Assembly: GCA_951213105.1 (NCBI GenBank) | Contig: OX578144.1 | Coordinates: forward strand, 85,945,015-86,009,014 | Direction of reading: 5' to 3' | Length of the DNA stretch: 64,000 nt | DNA from: Amaurobius ferox | Lineage: Eukaryota > Arthropoda > Arachnida > Araneae > Amaurobiidae | Shown here: positions 34,701 through 47,139 of the stretch, piece by piece | How the letters are laid out: each line of letters starts with the position of its first letter | Position numbering within the stretch: the stretch's first letter is position 1 | Translations under genes and position numbers: made by a program | The notes under the pieces: model-generated | What the model saw: only the letters and a program-made list of their open reading frames with translations | The model's database searches: none | Told to the model about the DNA's origin: nothing

Positions 34701-35655
34701 TTAAACACGCTACGGGCAATCTTCAACATAATTTTCATCTCTCAAAATTAGCATGTGGAATATTAATAATATTGTAGTGTGTCATTATAGAATATTAAAA
34801 AGTTTGGAATAAGTAACCAAGCCATTCAATTTTATTTTCTTATTTTAATCTCATGTTGGTAATTTCCTATTTCAAAGTACAGCATACTATATATTAAGTG
34901 AATCTCTACATTTTATTTTTAAATTATTTATTCAATTATTCTTAACTTTTGAATAACAGTTTTCCTTTAAATACAAATTTAAAAAAAATATCTTGAAATT
35001 TTCGGAATATTCAAAACCAAAAAGATTAACTAGGGAACTGAAGAAATGTTCTTCATAAAAAAATTAAATTTATTCCAAGTAAAAAAAAAATTAGATTTGG
35101 ATTTGAAGCAGTACTATTATTCATATTCTTAGAATTCCCTGATATTTCGCTGCACGTATTAGTACGATCGAACCAGAAAACGAATAAAGCAAATATTTTA
35201 AAAATAAATAGAACAATATTTTAGAAGTATAATTCATTTATTATAGAAAAGTTGAGCAGAAATGAAATATCAGTTTCTGATGGAAAACACCTAAGCTCAG
35301 AAAATTCAATTTAACACAAAATTGCAAGCAAATATTTGTTTTTAAAATGTCAAAATATTCATTAATTTTAGTTTAAATTTCTCAACAAATGTAAAGTTCA
35401 AATAATCTACGAGTACTGTTAAGATGTATGACGTAACGTTACACTTACAATCTAAGTCAGATTAGCAATTAAAAAATTTGAATTGACGAAAATAGTTTCA
35501 CAGTTTTAATTATCCTATTCTGCAAATCAACATAGTTACAGTACATTATATGATGTTCTGATAATAATTAAATTATTTCTGTTTAATTATTAATATATTA
35601 TTGTTCTACTCTCTCTGATTATTTAATAGAAAAATAATTTGATGAGTCTGCTTGT
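34701..35655. repeat. Block C, copy 3 (non-coding)
   Basis: Matches 24,950-25,930, including the 270-bp part absent from copy 1. No gene is seen. Confidence 0.7.
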
Positions 35656-35659
35656 ATCC

Positions 35660-35660
<1 letters not shown>

Positions 35661-35749
<89 letters not shown>
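35661..35749. repeat. (TA)n microsatellite, about 88 bp
   Basis: Third copy of the block C/X boundary TA tract, the longest of the three (about 37, 25 and 88 bp). Confidence 0.97.
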
Positions 35750-35753
<4 letters not shown>

Positions 35754-35756
35754 TAT

Positions 35757-38470
35757 TAGTACAGGGATCGTAGTACGTGCGATTTTTATTCGAGAATATT
35801 CACCAACGAATTCAGATTTATTAATTTGTAAGACATATCCAAGTAAAAAATTTGTTAAAGTTTTAGAGAAATTTACTAGCAAATCGCTTCGAAATCTAAA
35901 AGGAGAATTTATTCACTTTACTCTTTAGTTAATATTAAAAACTTTAAAAGGCAATTAATAAAAACTGCAAGGATTGACTATTAAAATCACACAGCTACAT
36001 ATAATTTAGGAATTGTAGACTTAATAAAGGTTCGATGTTATTGTTAAATCAATGATGGTTATGACCATGAGGGATTTCCAGAGGTTATGACCGTCAGGAT
36101 ATACAGACAGATTTAGTTTTATAACACTCAACGAGTAAATCCTCATTTTCGCTCTATATTGGCTTAATACATGTTGTTTCGAAACTCTGTGTATAAATTT
36201 TACTGGGAGTACAACAAAGCTTTTCGTATATTATGCATGTTCGCTGACGTCACCTTCTTGTTCCAGACGGCTTTGTCGGTACATACAACAAAAACTGAGA
36301 GTGTTGATCAAAATATTTTCAGCAGTTGTGCCATTTTACAGCAGCTGTGTAGTTTTGCTGCAGTTGCAGAATTTTACAGTAGATTTACAGCAATTTTGAA
36401 GTAGTTACCAAAGGAACGTCCGCCTACTGTTATTCATGCATGACAGCGTCACCTCAGGGAATGCCGTGCATTTTCAAATATTACAAGCAATTCGAGAACA
36501 CTTACAGCAGCTCTTCCGTTTCCATTGGTAGCCTCATGAGCTAGATGCATAGTAGCCATCAGGTAAATATATCTTGCTTTCTACCCAGACACTGCGACTG
36601 CTTGAGAGTGTAAGTTATCTCTTTGGACTGCAGGCCATTATCACCCCTTTCGGATCATAGCCCAATGGAAAGGGCAATTACACGGATCAATTTTTCCCCT
36701 CACACTTCAGCTCCCAAATGAACTTTTAGACCTACAAATTTTTCCAACCAATAATTCGCGTAGACAAAAATATAGTTTTGAGCGACATTGGGATCAACAC
36801 GGGAATACGACTTTCGATCCTCCTGCTTAAATTAATGGGCTATTCCTGTTCGAGTCAACTGAGCATTTGTAATATGTTCCATTTTACACAAAGCCAGCTT
36901 CACGAATGACGAAGACGAAAAGCCAATTATCGAGCCAACAAATAGCGTCCTTTTGCACCAAAATCTGACGTCTGTGGAATGCATTTATTAACGAAAAATG
37001 TTTATTTCAATGTTCTCCATCTTCCATTAAAATTTCCACAGCGTTTCCAATTAGTGTTTATTAGCTATAGTTAGTCGTTTACTGCGACAGACCTATTGGA
37101 GTTTCGTCCTCTCTTGCCGAGATTATGACTACGCCTATGCCCAAACCATTTTGTCTATTTAAATAAGCACTGTATTGGCTATAGGGTATCATTTGCTGTG
37201 ACATATCTATTTGATTGGCGACCTCATTTACCGAGATCGTGACTACGCCTATTCCCTAACCCCTCACATCTTGACTGCATTCCTACGTAGTACCTAAGTT
37301 TACTAAAATTCTGTCAAATTTCATTTCCATATTCATGATAGAGAACTGTTACCAATTAACAACAATTAATAAACCTTGTGAACTACTGATCTAATCTGTA
37401 GAAAGAGAAAAAAATATACACCCGACTTTAATCATGTCAGTAATTTTTAGACTTTTTTATAGAATTGATATTTTGACTTTGATTCAACTTTTTAGAGCTT
37501 TCCTTTTAATACTCTTTCTGTTAACAATCTGCTATTTGTAATATACAATTTCAGTTTGTTGGTTGGCTGTGTACTAAATTCCATTGTGCTAATACTGCAT
37601 CATATTCCTCTGATGTATTATGTTCCTCTGATATCATACGCCTGTGATGTGTTTTGTGCCTATAAGCGCTCAGCCGCACGGCAATTATAGCTCTATTTCC
37701 TATTTAAGCCTTATGTCCTAAAATAAACTTTTAATTTTAAGGTTCTTATAATTACGTAACCATTTTAATTGGAACGTAGGTATGTGAGGCGTATGTATGG
37801 AACAACATAAGACATTTACTTGATGTTAAGCTTAACGCAACTCCATTCTACCTTGGCTTCCTGTTGACAACTTTCATCTTCATGACTTGAAGTCATTCGT
37901 TAAATCTGTTTTAATCTGCAGAGCACGCCTCTCTGAAAGAGATCAGTCATCAGTTATGACCTTGCTCAAAAAACAAACAATTTGGATTATAATGAATTAT
38001 TTCGCTCAAAAAGCACAAATTTATACGATAAAATTCTAATTTATAAGTCATATTTTAGCTATAATTCTGTGTTTCATAAATTATTTCGCTCTTACAATTA
38101 AATTCATTTTTTAAATAAATACACCTGTAGAAAACGAAATAAATTAAAATTGATTTTTTTTTTATTCTTAGAATGTGCCAAAAATATGAATAATTTTGAA
38201 AAAATGCAATACCAATAGCACAAAAATACTACAAAAAATCTGACATAAAATGTATCCCTGAAAATCCAACGAAAAACCAGAATGCATATACTACGAAAGT
38301 TTGCAGCAAAATAAGACCTTTCACAATAGTGGGACGATAAGAATTAGACGTTTACTTTGTTTCTCAAGTCAGGAAAACCCGTCCATTACGCAGAGCAAAA
38401 TAACTCAAAAATACATGCATGCATCATCTGACTAAGGGCAACAATAAAGTGTAGGATAATCCAGAGATTA
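35757..38470. repeat. Block X, copy 3 (left part)
   Basis: Matches 25,995-28,800. A piece near 37,810 is shorter than the other copies (ACTTGATGTTAAGC fused directly), so a small deletion is likely there. No conserved frame. Confidence 0.75.
36645..36880 (-). repeat. tRNA-like SINE relic (type 2) in block X copy 3
   Basis: Same layout as 26,895-27,130: minus-strand AATAGCCCATTAATTTAAGC, then a B box damaged by one deleted base (GTGTTGATCCC). Confidence 0.55.
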
Positions 38471-38480
38471 AGGCAGAGAT

Positions 38481-38573
38481 TATTTTTTTTTCGGTCTAAA
38501 TTGGGTGGCACTGTCCCGGTCACCCAAACAGATACCTTATAATTTTGTGCAGTTTGGACGGTTTAGATCGAAA
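38481..38573 (+). repeat. SINE type 1 fragment (3' part) folded as a hairpin
   Basis: CGGTCTAAATTGGGTGGCAC, ACCCAAACAG and GGACGGTTTAGATCG match the last 90 bp of the SINE at 57,036. T-run plus CGGTCTAAA at the left and TTTAGATCG plus A-run at the right can pair, so the fragment sits in a short inverted repeat. No target duplication was found. Confidence 0.6.
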
Positions 38574-38978
38574 AAAAGAAAGGATAACAATAAATTCTGT
38601 TATACAGAAAGCTAGAATTATAGGATTTATGATCCTGAACGCACTTGAAAAAAAAGTGCTCCAAGCGCTCTGCGTCCTTCGAGATAAAATAAACTTGAGC
38701 TGAGCCTGCAGCAGGAAGTAACGGGTAAGTTCCTGCACTTGGTTCTGAAGAACATTCTTAAGCAATCCAATATCGTTGTAAGGAAAAGTCCAATAATCAA
38801 CGACTTAGGTCTATATAGCAATAAAGGGGTCGCATGTCCAATTGAATAAGAGTAATTGCTGCTTCCTGAGTGGAGAATTAGGGTAATTATTCGCCAGCAA
38901 AGCGAGATACGAAGAAATGCGATTTGACGTCTAATTAATAAGTACAATGCTATTTTATGCAAATGATAATAAAAACTT
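38574..38978. other. Insertion in block X copy 3; no gene recognised
   Basis: Sequence not found in block X copies 1 or 2. Minus-strand frames of 81 and 130 codons overlap here but show no family motif. It leads into the inverted-repeat element at 38,979 and may be the rest of a Penelope-like element. Confidence 0.4.
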
Positions 38979-39366
38979 GACCAACGTATAAAAGCAGAAA
39001 AAATACAGTAATGCAGCATACATCTGTTTCGAGGATTTGCTAAATCCCCTTCGTCCTTTCAAGAGAACCAAAAAACACGAAGTCTAAAAAAGGAATGTGT
39101 GCGAAAGGAATTGGGGATTATATACCCAAGACCTGGATTAGAAGACAAACAATCAAAATTATTAATTATTCATGCTGCTTTCTGATTGGATCTAGCCTAA
39201 TACAAGTCTTAAGTATATAATCAACCTGCTTCCTCCATTTTCCCCATTACTCTTTTGGACTTCAGATTGCTGGTTGTCTTACACTGATGAAGGGAATGCA
39301 GCGCATCCTCGAAACAGCTGTATGCTGCATTATCGTATTATTTGTGCTTTTATGCCCTACTCAGAT
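38979..39366. mobile_element. Penelope-like terminal inverted repeats with hammerhead-like core
   Basis: Left arm (38,979-39,069) and right arm (39,272-39,366) are inverted copies of about 90 bp sharing ATAAAAGCA, AATGCAGCATACA, TGTTTCGAGGAT and GAGAACC. The right arm reads CTGATGA (39,284), a 7-bp stem-loop, CGAAAC (39,310) and a CAGC/GCTG hairpin: the order of a hammerhead core. The spacer contains GGGGATTATATACCCAAGAC, also present at 56,725. Invertebrate Penelope-like elements are known to carry such motifs. Their RT is not visible here. Confidence 0.55.
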
Positions 39367-39700
39367 TTTTCGTACCGTTGTATAATTAGTTAGAAGCGAA
39401 ATTAAAACTGTTTCAGGAAGCATTTATTTGATACACTATGGTTTTTTGGCGAATGATTATTTTGTCAGGAATATTAAAATAAACAACACTTATGGGCAAA
39501 TGAATCTAATGTACAATATCTTTTCGTAATTGCTCTTTTTTAGCAGCAGTGCACTTTTGGATAAGTAAAATACCTTTTATGCAAATATAAGGAAAACTAG
39601 AGTAGCGTATATAAACACAAATAAAACATAATTACATTGCAATAAAGCATTTGAATTCTAAGACAATTGTTACCAGGTATTTTAACAAGCTTTGCAGATG
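39367..39700. other. No feature recognised
   Basis: AT-rich link between the inverted-repeat element and the right part of block X. It is not seen in the other copies. No gene. Confidence 0.45.
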
Positions 39701-39759
39701 TTACCGTGTTTCAATTATTGGTGATGCGATTTTGTGTATTTATTGCCTTCCATATACAC

Positions 39760-40440
39760 GCTTTTGGTTCTCATGGTGTCCATTTCTACTAATTAAAGAA
39801 CGCTCTATAGCATAAGCGGTATTCTTCGTTTATCTCGCTTTATTGTATGGTTCGTTCTTCTAAGTTTCTAAATCCTCCGTTAGGGGTGTCACTATATCTT
39901 ATCGGGCATAGTCACTTATTTCCCGATTGACCTAACGTGTGGATTCATGGATCATTCCTTATAAAGTTATTGGGTACTTCACGACTTTTATATTAACTCT
40001 GTGTAATGAATATTGGTAAAATGTATTTGAAGTTTTCAAAAATTTCTCAACTTCATTTAATAAATTGATATTCAGACATCAGTTGAAACGCCCTCCCCAC
40101 TTGACGCAATGCCCTATTTCCAAGTTTTCTTGTGTGAATAAGTTTCAGAATCATACACCGAATTCTTACTTTTAAAACTATATTCTATACTCTATACGTC
40201 TGCATCGGAGATTTAGTGATCAATAATCGGTTATTTCATTGCTATGGGCATCGTGACGGTTCATCGCAATATGTTGTTTCGTTCAGATGGAAGAGTTATC
40301 TGACTGTAGAAGAATGTCAAACTCTTGCAGTCAGCCTTTGGCGATTTTGCCTATAACAGAACTAATTTCAAAGATTTTTGTTGCAAATGTTCTTTAAGGT
40401 ATATTGAAAGAATCTATCCTGTGTATATGGAATACTAAAA
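39760..40440. repeat. Block X, copy 3 (right part) with a family-F segment
   Basis: Matches 9,260-9,940: GTGTCCATTTCTACTAATTA, ATCCTCCGTTAGGGG, AAAGTTATTGGGTACTTC. The 40,170-40,320 segment is family F. Confidence 0.7.
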
Positions 40441-41690
40441 AAATGTAATAATATTTCGGATATAGTCAAAAGATGTATTTTAAAAAGAGTTATGCATTTA
40501 ATTTTATTTCATGAAAATACTTACTTTGTGAAAATACATTTAAAATACCAAATGTAAAAAGCAAATGTACGTATAAGTGTATCATATACGATAACTTGGG
40601 ATTTTCAGTTATATCGAGAGATATTCTCCATAAGGAATTTGTATTAATACCGGATATGATAACTGACTCCGGATGTGGTAACATGTTCTGAGATTATTAT
40701 TACATAATAGTTTAATGATCTTAGAATTATTCTTTATATGAGATTATTCTCTATTATATTATGAACTATCTTCTCCAAAATGAAACAAATAGAATTTAAT
40801 ACCTGATGTGATAACCCACGTGTATGGCATAGCCGGTCAAAAATGGAGTGTGGTTTAGTTTAACAGTCTTAGAACTATTTTCTGTATGAGACTATACTCC
40901 ATAATATTAGGAGTTATTCTCTTTAAATCAGTGGCATTTACCGCCTGATGTAATAATCCATATTTATGATATTGCCAGTCTAAAAAGTTATTGGAGAATA
41001 CTCTTAGAACTATTCTCTAAATGAAACTATTTTTTATAACATAATAGCATATTTTCCTTAAGAAAAAATGGGTTTAATGCATGATGGGATAACCCATGTT
41101 CGTGATATAACCAGTCTAAGAACGGTGGTAGGAGAAAAGTACTTAATGTTGACTACCCTATGCTTATCAGATTCATCTGCATTATTGTTATTTTAATTCT
41201 ATGAATTATTCTCCTGAAGGAATTGGAATTGTATATTTGGGTGATAATCAATGGTCATAACATATCCAGTCAAAGAATATTGTTGGAGATTGGTTTAACG
41301 CTCATAAAACTATTATCCATAACACTATGAACAATTTTCCGTAAGTGAAAATAATTTAATACCTGTTGTGATCACCTATGGTTATGAGGTAATTAGCCAG
41401 CTTTATTAGAGTAGACTTTAATATTCTTTCAACTATTCTCCATAACATTAAAACCATTCTCTATAATTACATATAAATAAACACATGCTATAATAAACCA
41501 TATTTATAAAATAACCAGCCTAAGAGCGTTATTGAAGTACAGTTTAAAACTATTTGAACTATTTTTCATATGAAACTATTTTTATTGGTATATTTTCCAT
41601 AAGGAAAAATGAATTTAATATCTGATGTGATAACCCATGTTTACGATAAAACCAGTAAAGAACGGTAGTATTAGAAAATGGTTTAATGTT
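40440..41690. repeat. Degenerate tandem array, monomer about 130 bp, sister of 9,940-10,965
   Basis: Repeated TCTAAGAAC, TATTCTCCATAATATTA and CTGATGTGATAACCC modules. It matches the first array along its length but has one or more extra monomers around 40,850-41,170, so monomer number changed after duplication. Confidence 0.7.
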
Positions 41691-42045
41691 GCTAAACTGT
41701 GCTTATCAGATTTAGCAGAGTTATTTTGTTATTTTAATACCATTTACTTCTATAGCAGAATTCAAAATATCATTTTCTCACATTGCTTGCACTATCATAA
41801 TTGTTCCAAAAATTATGCTATTTCTAAATAAGAAATAATACTATAAAAATGCAAAATTTATAATAATACCAATTTTAATCAAAGGGTTTCCTAACAACGG
41901 AATTTAATTTTAGTTTACTGAAGCTCAGCACTTATAAAACTCAACATGTTACAGGTTGTGACGAAGTTCAAAATTTAAAATTCGATCTGTGAACTGAGAT
42001 AATTGAGGTTATTTTCACCATGTTTAGTCTAACAGGTACATTATT

Positions 42046-42995
42046 ACTTTCCTTATATACATAATGTATAAGGAAAGTATTGTGACGGGGTCGAAAATTC
42101 GAATTCGAGTTTTCGACGGGAGAGCACATTTCAAGCATCCCTGATCACCAATCAAACATTTTTGAAGTGATGTCTGTGTGTGTGTGTGTGTGTGTGACAG
42201 TATGTGTGTGTGTGTGTGAGTGTGTGTGTGGGTGTGGGTGTCAGTGAGTCAGTGGAGACGATAACTGACGAACGAATGGACCGATTCAAACGAAATTTGG
42301 TACAAAAATCACAATCTATAAACACTGGAAGCCTATTGTTTTTATACGGAATCGAATGTTCAGAACCCCCCTAAATTTTTTAGTGAGATTTCAAAAAAAT
42401 CGTCAAAAAATTAAAACCGCCAATAAAGTTACGCAAATAGACATTTTTTATGTAATTTTTTTTAGAAAACGATTGACATAAATTTTAGGACGTTAACATG
42501 AACCGTTCTCGAGATATTGCACATTTTTCAAAAAAATTATCAAAAAGTCATATAAAATAAAAAAAAATGCTTATTGAAAAACATGTTCATTTTTCATATG
42601 TAATACCATGCGATAAATTTGATGACATCATTCTCGTGGATCTAGCTCGTTCCATTCATGAAAGAAGATACTTTGAGTAATACCTTTGTATTTGAACGCC
42701 AATAGTCATTTTTCAGCTATAAGAATAACTCTTCGTTTATAACGTTTGGCGAGATTTTCGCGTCGAATTTAGTGGAATGTCGCCAACTTGGCGACTTTTT
42801 TAAATGTTGCTAAATTAACAAAAATCTCGCCAAATGAATAAAAATGACGCTAAATCAATTATGACTTATTGACGAAAATTCAATATCGTGGTAAGAATAT
42901 AAATAACTACTATAAAAATAATCTATTTTTGTTATTGTAAAAGTAGTAAATTCATTGCATTATATAAGGAAAGTCATGTGTTGCCCACATCAGAT
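42046..42995 (+). mobile_element. ACTTTCC-type element E4 (Helentron-associated-like), complete
   Basis: 5' hairpin ACTTTCCTTATATACAT / ATGTATAAGGAAAGT, TTCGAGTTTTCGACGGGAGA, a (GT)n microsatellite (about 42,174-42,240), GAATGGACCGATTCAAACG, and the 3' end GGAAAGTCATGTG, TTGC, CCACATCAGAT. Same plan as E1 but about 155 bp longer and diverged in the middle. It contains no transposase. Confidence 0.75.
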
Positions 42996-44050
42996 CCTTT
43001 TTTAAACTATATCCTAAAATGGACCCGTGTTGTCACGTGTGAAATATGTGTATAAAAATAAACACTGGAGGCTATTTTGTACTTTCGGTTGTAGATGCAT
43101 AATTCTAAATGCAAAAAAGAAATGCTTTAAATAAGGTAGGAAATTATGAAATAATATTTTACATAATGTGCAATAATTTTTTAATTAAAAAGAAATCAAC
43201 ATTTTGTACAGTCTCTCTAGCAAAAATTATCAAAATACAAAAATATTGCCCATACTGTATTTGTAAATCTGACAAGTATGTGGCTGTAATTCGATCAAAT
43301 TTGAACTAGTTATCATTGACTAAAAATGTTATTGTTAAATACGGGACATCTAAAATGCAATTTCGCTTCTAAATAATTACTAAACCGTTGACTACTTATG
43401 CAAATTTATTTTATGCAAATGTTTCAGTCTATTACGTTACTATTGCACTGTTTGAATGCACTGTTTGAATTTAAGCAACCAATCATCTCCCCTACAGAAA
43501 TAGAATGTCAATTATGGCACTGGACAGTGTTCAGTAATACCGAAGAACTCCGTGATATGATAAGAATTTAAGGCGATTGCAAAAAATTCCTCAGTTCCGA
43601 ATGTAACCCATTTCAAAATTGGCATGCTTATTTTCCCATGGATTCCCATGGAGTAACACATCTAACAGACAAACTAAATCTCAATCATACGTTTTTACCT
43701 TATGCAAATATTAAAATAATATTTAACCAGAATCTGCCCTTTATGGATCCAGTGAGAAACTGGTAAAACAAACAAGCATATAGGTTCAGTTCTAATTAAG
43801 CAGTCAGATTGGAACGTAGGATTATCACTTGTTGATCGAAGAGCTGAAATGTGTTAGTCATTTTGGTTTTAAAGCGCTTATTTAAGTTGTTACAGCCTAT
43901 ATAGGTCTATTATATGAAAAATAGCTTACGTAATTGTTAAAAATAATACTGGATATATGGCACACAAAAACCAGATTCAGTTTTCGATATTTATGTTGTC
44001 GTCGATTCTGTCGATTCATGCTTCTTTGCTCGAATTCGAGATGAACTGGG
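42996..44050. other. No feature recognised
   Basis: Unique AT-rich sequence. Frames up to 66 codons show no family motif, and none has a believable splice or start context. Confidence 0.5.
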
Positions 44051-44051
44051 A

Positions 44052-44477
44052 ATGGATTCGATCGGTATGCTGGATTTTTGTTTGCAGGCGGCTGCATTCA
44101 GGCATTTCCGACAGTCTTTAGTTCGTTGGGCGTCATTTCCTTGGTCTTCTTATATTCCCCTTTACTTTCTCTTATCTCTCGATTTGATTTTCTTCACTTC
44201 TGTTTGTGTTCATTTTGCGAATTATGTGGCTTTATCGAAAATGTTAAACTATTCAGACGACAACATTTACCAAAATTTTAGTTTAAACCACTGTGATGCG
44301 TTTCTTATATACTTGAAGAATTACTCAAAGAAACTCATACACAAAGAGGTACACATCGTTTCAAAAGTTTGCGATATTGTTTCAAAAGATTTTAAAACTT
44401 GCTGTGAAAGTCTCGTGTTGAAATATTTTCTGAAACAATATTATTCTTATATAATGTGTATCTATCTATGTAAATAA
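44052..44477 (+). CDS. Uncharacterised 141-codon open frame (doubtful)
   Basis: Opens with MDSIGMLDFCLQAAAFRHF and continues to a stop at 44,477. It has one clearly hydrophobic stretch (residues about 32-60, WSSYIPLYFLLSLDLIFFTS region) that could span a membrane, followed by a Lys/Ser/Cys-rich tail. I recognise no family. The end overlaps the putative Helitron start by 16 bp. In AT-rich DNA a frame of this length can arise by chance. It is kept because it is the longest frame outside known repeats on the plus strand. Confidence 0.15.
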   Translation: MDSIGMLDFCLQAAAFRHFRQSLVRWASFPWSSYIPLYFLLSLDLIFFTSVCVHFANYVALSKMLNYSDDNIYQNFSLNHCDAFLIYLKNYSKKLIHKEVHIVSKVCDIVSKDFKTCCESLVLKYFLKQYYSYIMCIYLCK

Positions 44478-45491
44478 AATTGAAAAGCTGTCTTTTTATT
44501 TGTATGTTTGTCTCATTATCACAGGGGAACGGCTTCACCGAAATGGATAAAATTTTTGGGGTAGGTTTGGAAGAGCCCAATTTAAAATTTAGTCTATGTT
44601 TTAAAATACTAGGATCAGGGGTTGTCTAGATATTAATTGATTAAAACTCACCAATTAAATCTTCCATAGAGTAATCATTACGCAGACGATATTTTTCCCG
44701 AAGAAAATATGTTAAATCGTTTGGCAACAAATTTAAATCCAACGTGTTTATGCCGTAGACGATTTATATTAAATCATTTCTGATTTAAATAATAAAGATA
44801 TGTATTTAAAATGAATTTCACTGATATTGCATTTTGGACTGGATTATACCAATTATTGTATTCAATTTTAAGCATTATTGTTATTAATATTTCCCGGGAT
44901 TATTAATTCGAGGATTATTGTTAATTTAACAAAGATTTTAGAAACTCAAGTGTTGTAGTACGTACAATATTTACAAGGGTTATTGATATTTTCAATTTAT
45001 TAGGTTATCTGTTTTATTTTATTTTATTATAAGATTTTTGAAACTCATGTGATAATACGGATAATCTACTAACTCACGCGCATATTTTAGAAACGTATAT
45101 ATTGTAGTAAGTGTGATCTTCTACTAATGCATGGGTATATCTTCTAATATTCGCGAATATAAGTAGTACGGATCCCATACAATCTAAACGTTTTAATTTT
45201 ACATATGTTGAATCCATTTCATACTTTTGTAAATATGTTTACAAATGGGACCAGGATGTTTTCCTAACAGGACCAGGCGGGATTCTTGACATCGGACCCG
45301 CAAGATAATTTTGGATAACAAGAACATAGATATTAAAACTTATTTTTAGAATCATTAAATTAAATATTTTAATAGAATATTTTGATTAACAATGTCATTT
45401 AGTATAAAATACGAATTTGCACATGATTGTTAATTTGAAATTTTTTTTTTTTATATTATACACATCGTACGATGAACGGGTACACTCCTAG
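44461..45491 (+). mobile_element. Helitron-like non-autonomous element
   Basis: 5' end TCTATCTATGTAAATAAAAT preceded by A, followed by a TTTGTATGTTTGTCTC and ACGGCTTCACCGAAATGG region of the kind seen at many arthropod Helitron 5' ends. The 3' end has a perfect palindrome CATCGTACGATG (45,465-45,477 region), 13 more bases, then CCTAG followed by T. 5'-TC, a 3' hairpin about a dozen bases from CTAG, and an A/T target are the diagnostic Helitron signs. No Rep/helicase is encoded. A second copy would be needed to prove the ends. Confidence 0.55.
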
Positions 45492-46430
45492 TAGAAAATT
45501 AAAAAAATAAATAAAAGAAAGCGTGTACAGCTTCAATAATATCACTACTTAATTTAAAATTATGAAAAGTTGTTTACAGAAATACGTTGCTTCCGATATA
45601 AGTCTGGGAGCTATACAAACTAGAATTTTTATAATTTAATGCTTCGGAAAGCATATACCACACTTTAACCAAGATTTATTTTAATACTTCCTTTAAACTC
45701 GATATAATTTTACCCTTTGGGTTATATTTGATGCCACAGAACTTTCTTGCGTCTTTCTTTTGACAAGTTTAGACAGCAGCCACCGCATCTTTAAAATCAT
45801 ACTTTATTCTCCACAACACGTTTCGCAGAAATAAAAATCAATAATCAGTAATTTTATTGCCCAGAGCACCAATACAGCCTTTCCTTCCCCACTGCCGTGC
45901 TGTTCATGCAGAAGTGAACCCAAGATTCTAAGCTTGTTAAATCATTCTTCCAAAATATATTCCCAGGATTTTGTAATAATTGGTTTAAAGTTTTTATTAA
46001 AGAAATCCAATCTAAGGAAAGGAAGGACGTTTTATACTTTCCCGTCACTGCATAGTTATACGTAAAGAGTGAATATTCTGATGTATTAACAAGTGCAAAT
46101 GTTAATTGATTTATATGTTAGTTTACAGCACGCCCTAACAAGAATCAATCAACTCTGGCGATTTAGGTGATTAAGGTCAAGCAAATAAAACGATCCCCTG
46201 TGAATTGTTCCGATTACTTTAAATACTAGCATAAGAATTATTTTGATTTTTCAGAATGCAAATTAATTTTATTTTCTGATTAGCGACTTTAATATTTTGA
46301 ATGTTAATTTTCATAAAGGAAAAAAATGCAATTTCCATTTAAAAACATAGAAGGAAGTGCAATATTCTCTGTATCTTAATGGAAAGATCATCATCTGGGC
46401 AAACAGAGATCAGTAGTTTGGTTCCCGACT
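45492..46430. other. Mostly unique AT-rich DNA with a family-F copy
   Basis: Holds a family-F segment at about 45,755-45,880 (TTGACAAGTTTAGACAGCAG, TTTATTCTCCACAACACG, AATCAATAATCAGTAATTTT). Otherwise I see no gene. Confidence 0.5.
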
Positions 46431-46439
46431 TCCCAAAAT

Positions 46440-47130
46440 TTCTCTATAATAAATCTTAGTCATTTACCCTAAAAATTAGATGAAATGTCAAACCTAGGTC
46501 TACCAAAATTGAATATTTGCCAGCACCTACAATTTATGGAAGTGATATCCATTCACGAAGATTTCCTAAGAACTGAATTCTATATGTCTATATATGAAAA
46601 AATAAACATAAATTAATAAAAGGTGTCTAATGTCAGAGATTGTACATCAGAGACCTAAAATCTAATGTAAAGAACGTTCCTAACCCAATCGGGAACCTAA
46701 CCCTGGATCTTCGAATCGATCAGCCGACGCTCTACCATTCAGCAATTGGATTTATAAACTCTTATTACTAAAGTTTACTCTGCATTTTCCATATTATAAG
46801 AGAGTGCAACTGATTTCCACTCTCTAAGAGAGTGCAAATCTACATTTTCTACTCTCTTGTAAGATTGTCGTGCAATTGACAAGCTGTCTAACCACCTCTT
46901 GCTACTTTTGCTTCAGGTTAACCTCCTGATGCTATTATAATCCTCTAGGTTAGCAGCCTGGTTGGTCGTTATACTCTCGATTTGAAGTCTGCGTTCAATA
47001 TCCCAGTAACCAGTGAATTCGCACAGCGGTCATTTTTAGATCTCCAATATATTTGCGCTAACCTATAGGGCTGATTGCTTCGGGTGCCATTGTAAAGAAC
47101 CTTGTTGCCCTAACCGGAAATTGAACCCTA
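46440..47130. repeat. Composite LINE-tail plus tRNA-SINE block, copy 2
   Basis: Colinear with 11,290-12,000, including CCTAGGTCTACCAAAATTG, the SINE head at 46,670-46,755 (minus; A box near GCTGAATGGTAGAGCG), TTTACTCTGCATTTTCC, and the second SINE cut off after CTAACCGGAAATTGAACCC. The RNase-H-type coding piece present at 11,030 is missing here. Confidence 0.75.
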
Positions 47131-47139
47131 GATGAAAAT

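Noticed and set aside
42046..42995. Classical cut-and-paste MITE
   Set aside because: The inverted ACTTTCC/GGAAAGT is subterminal at the 3' side (about 20 bp remain beyond it) and no target-site duplication is visible, so a Helentron-like layout fits better.
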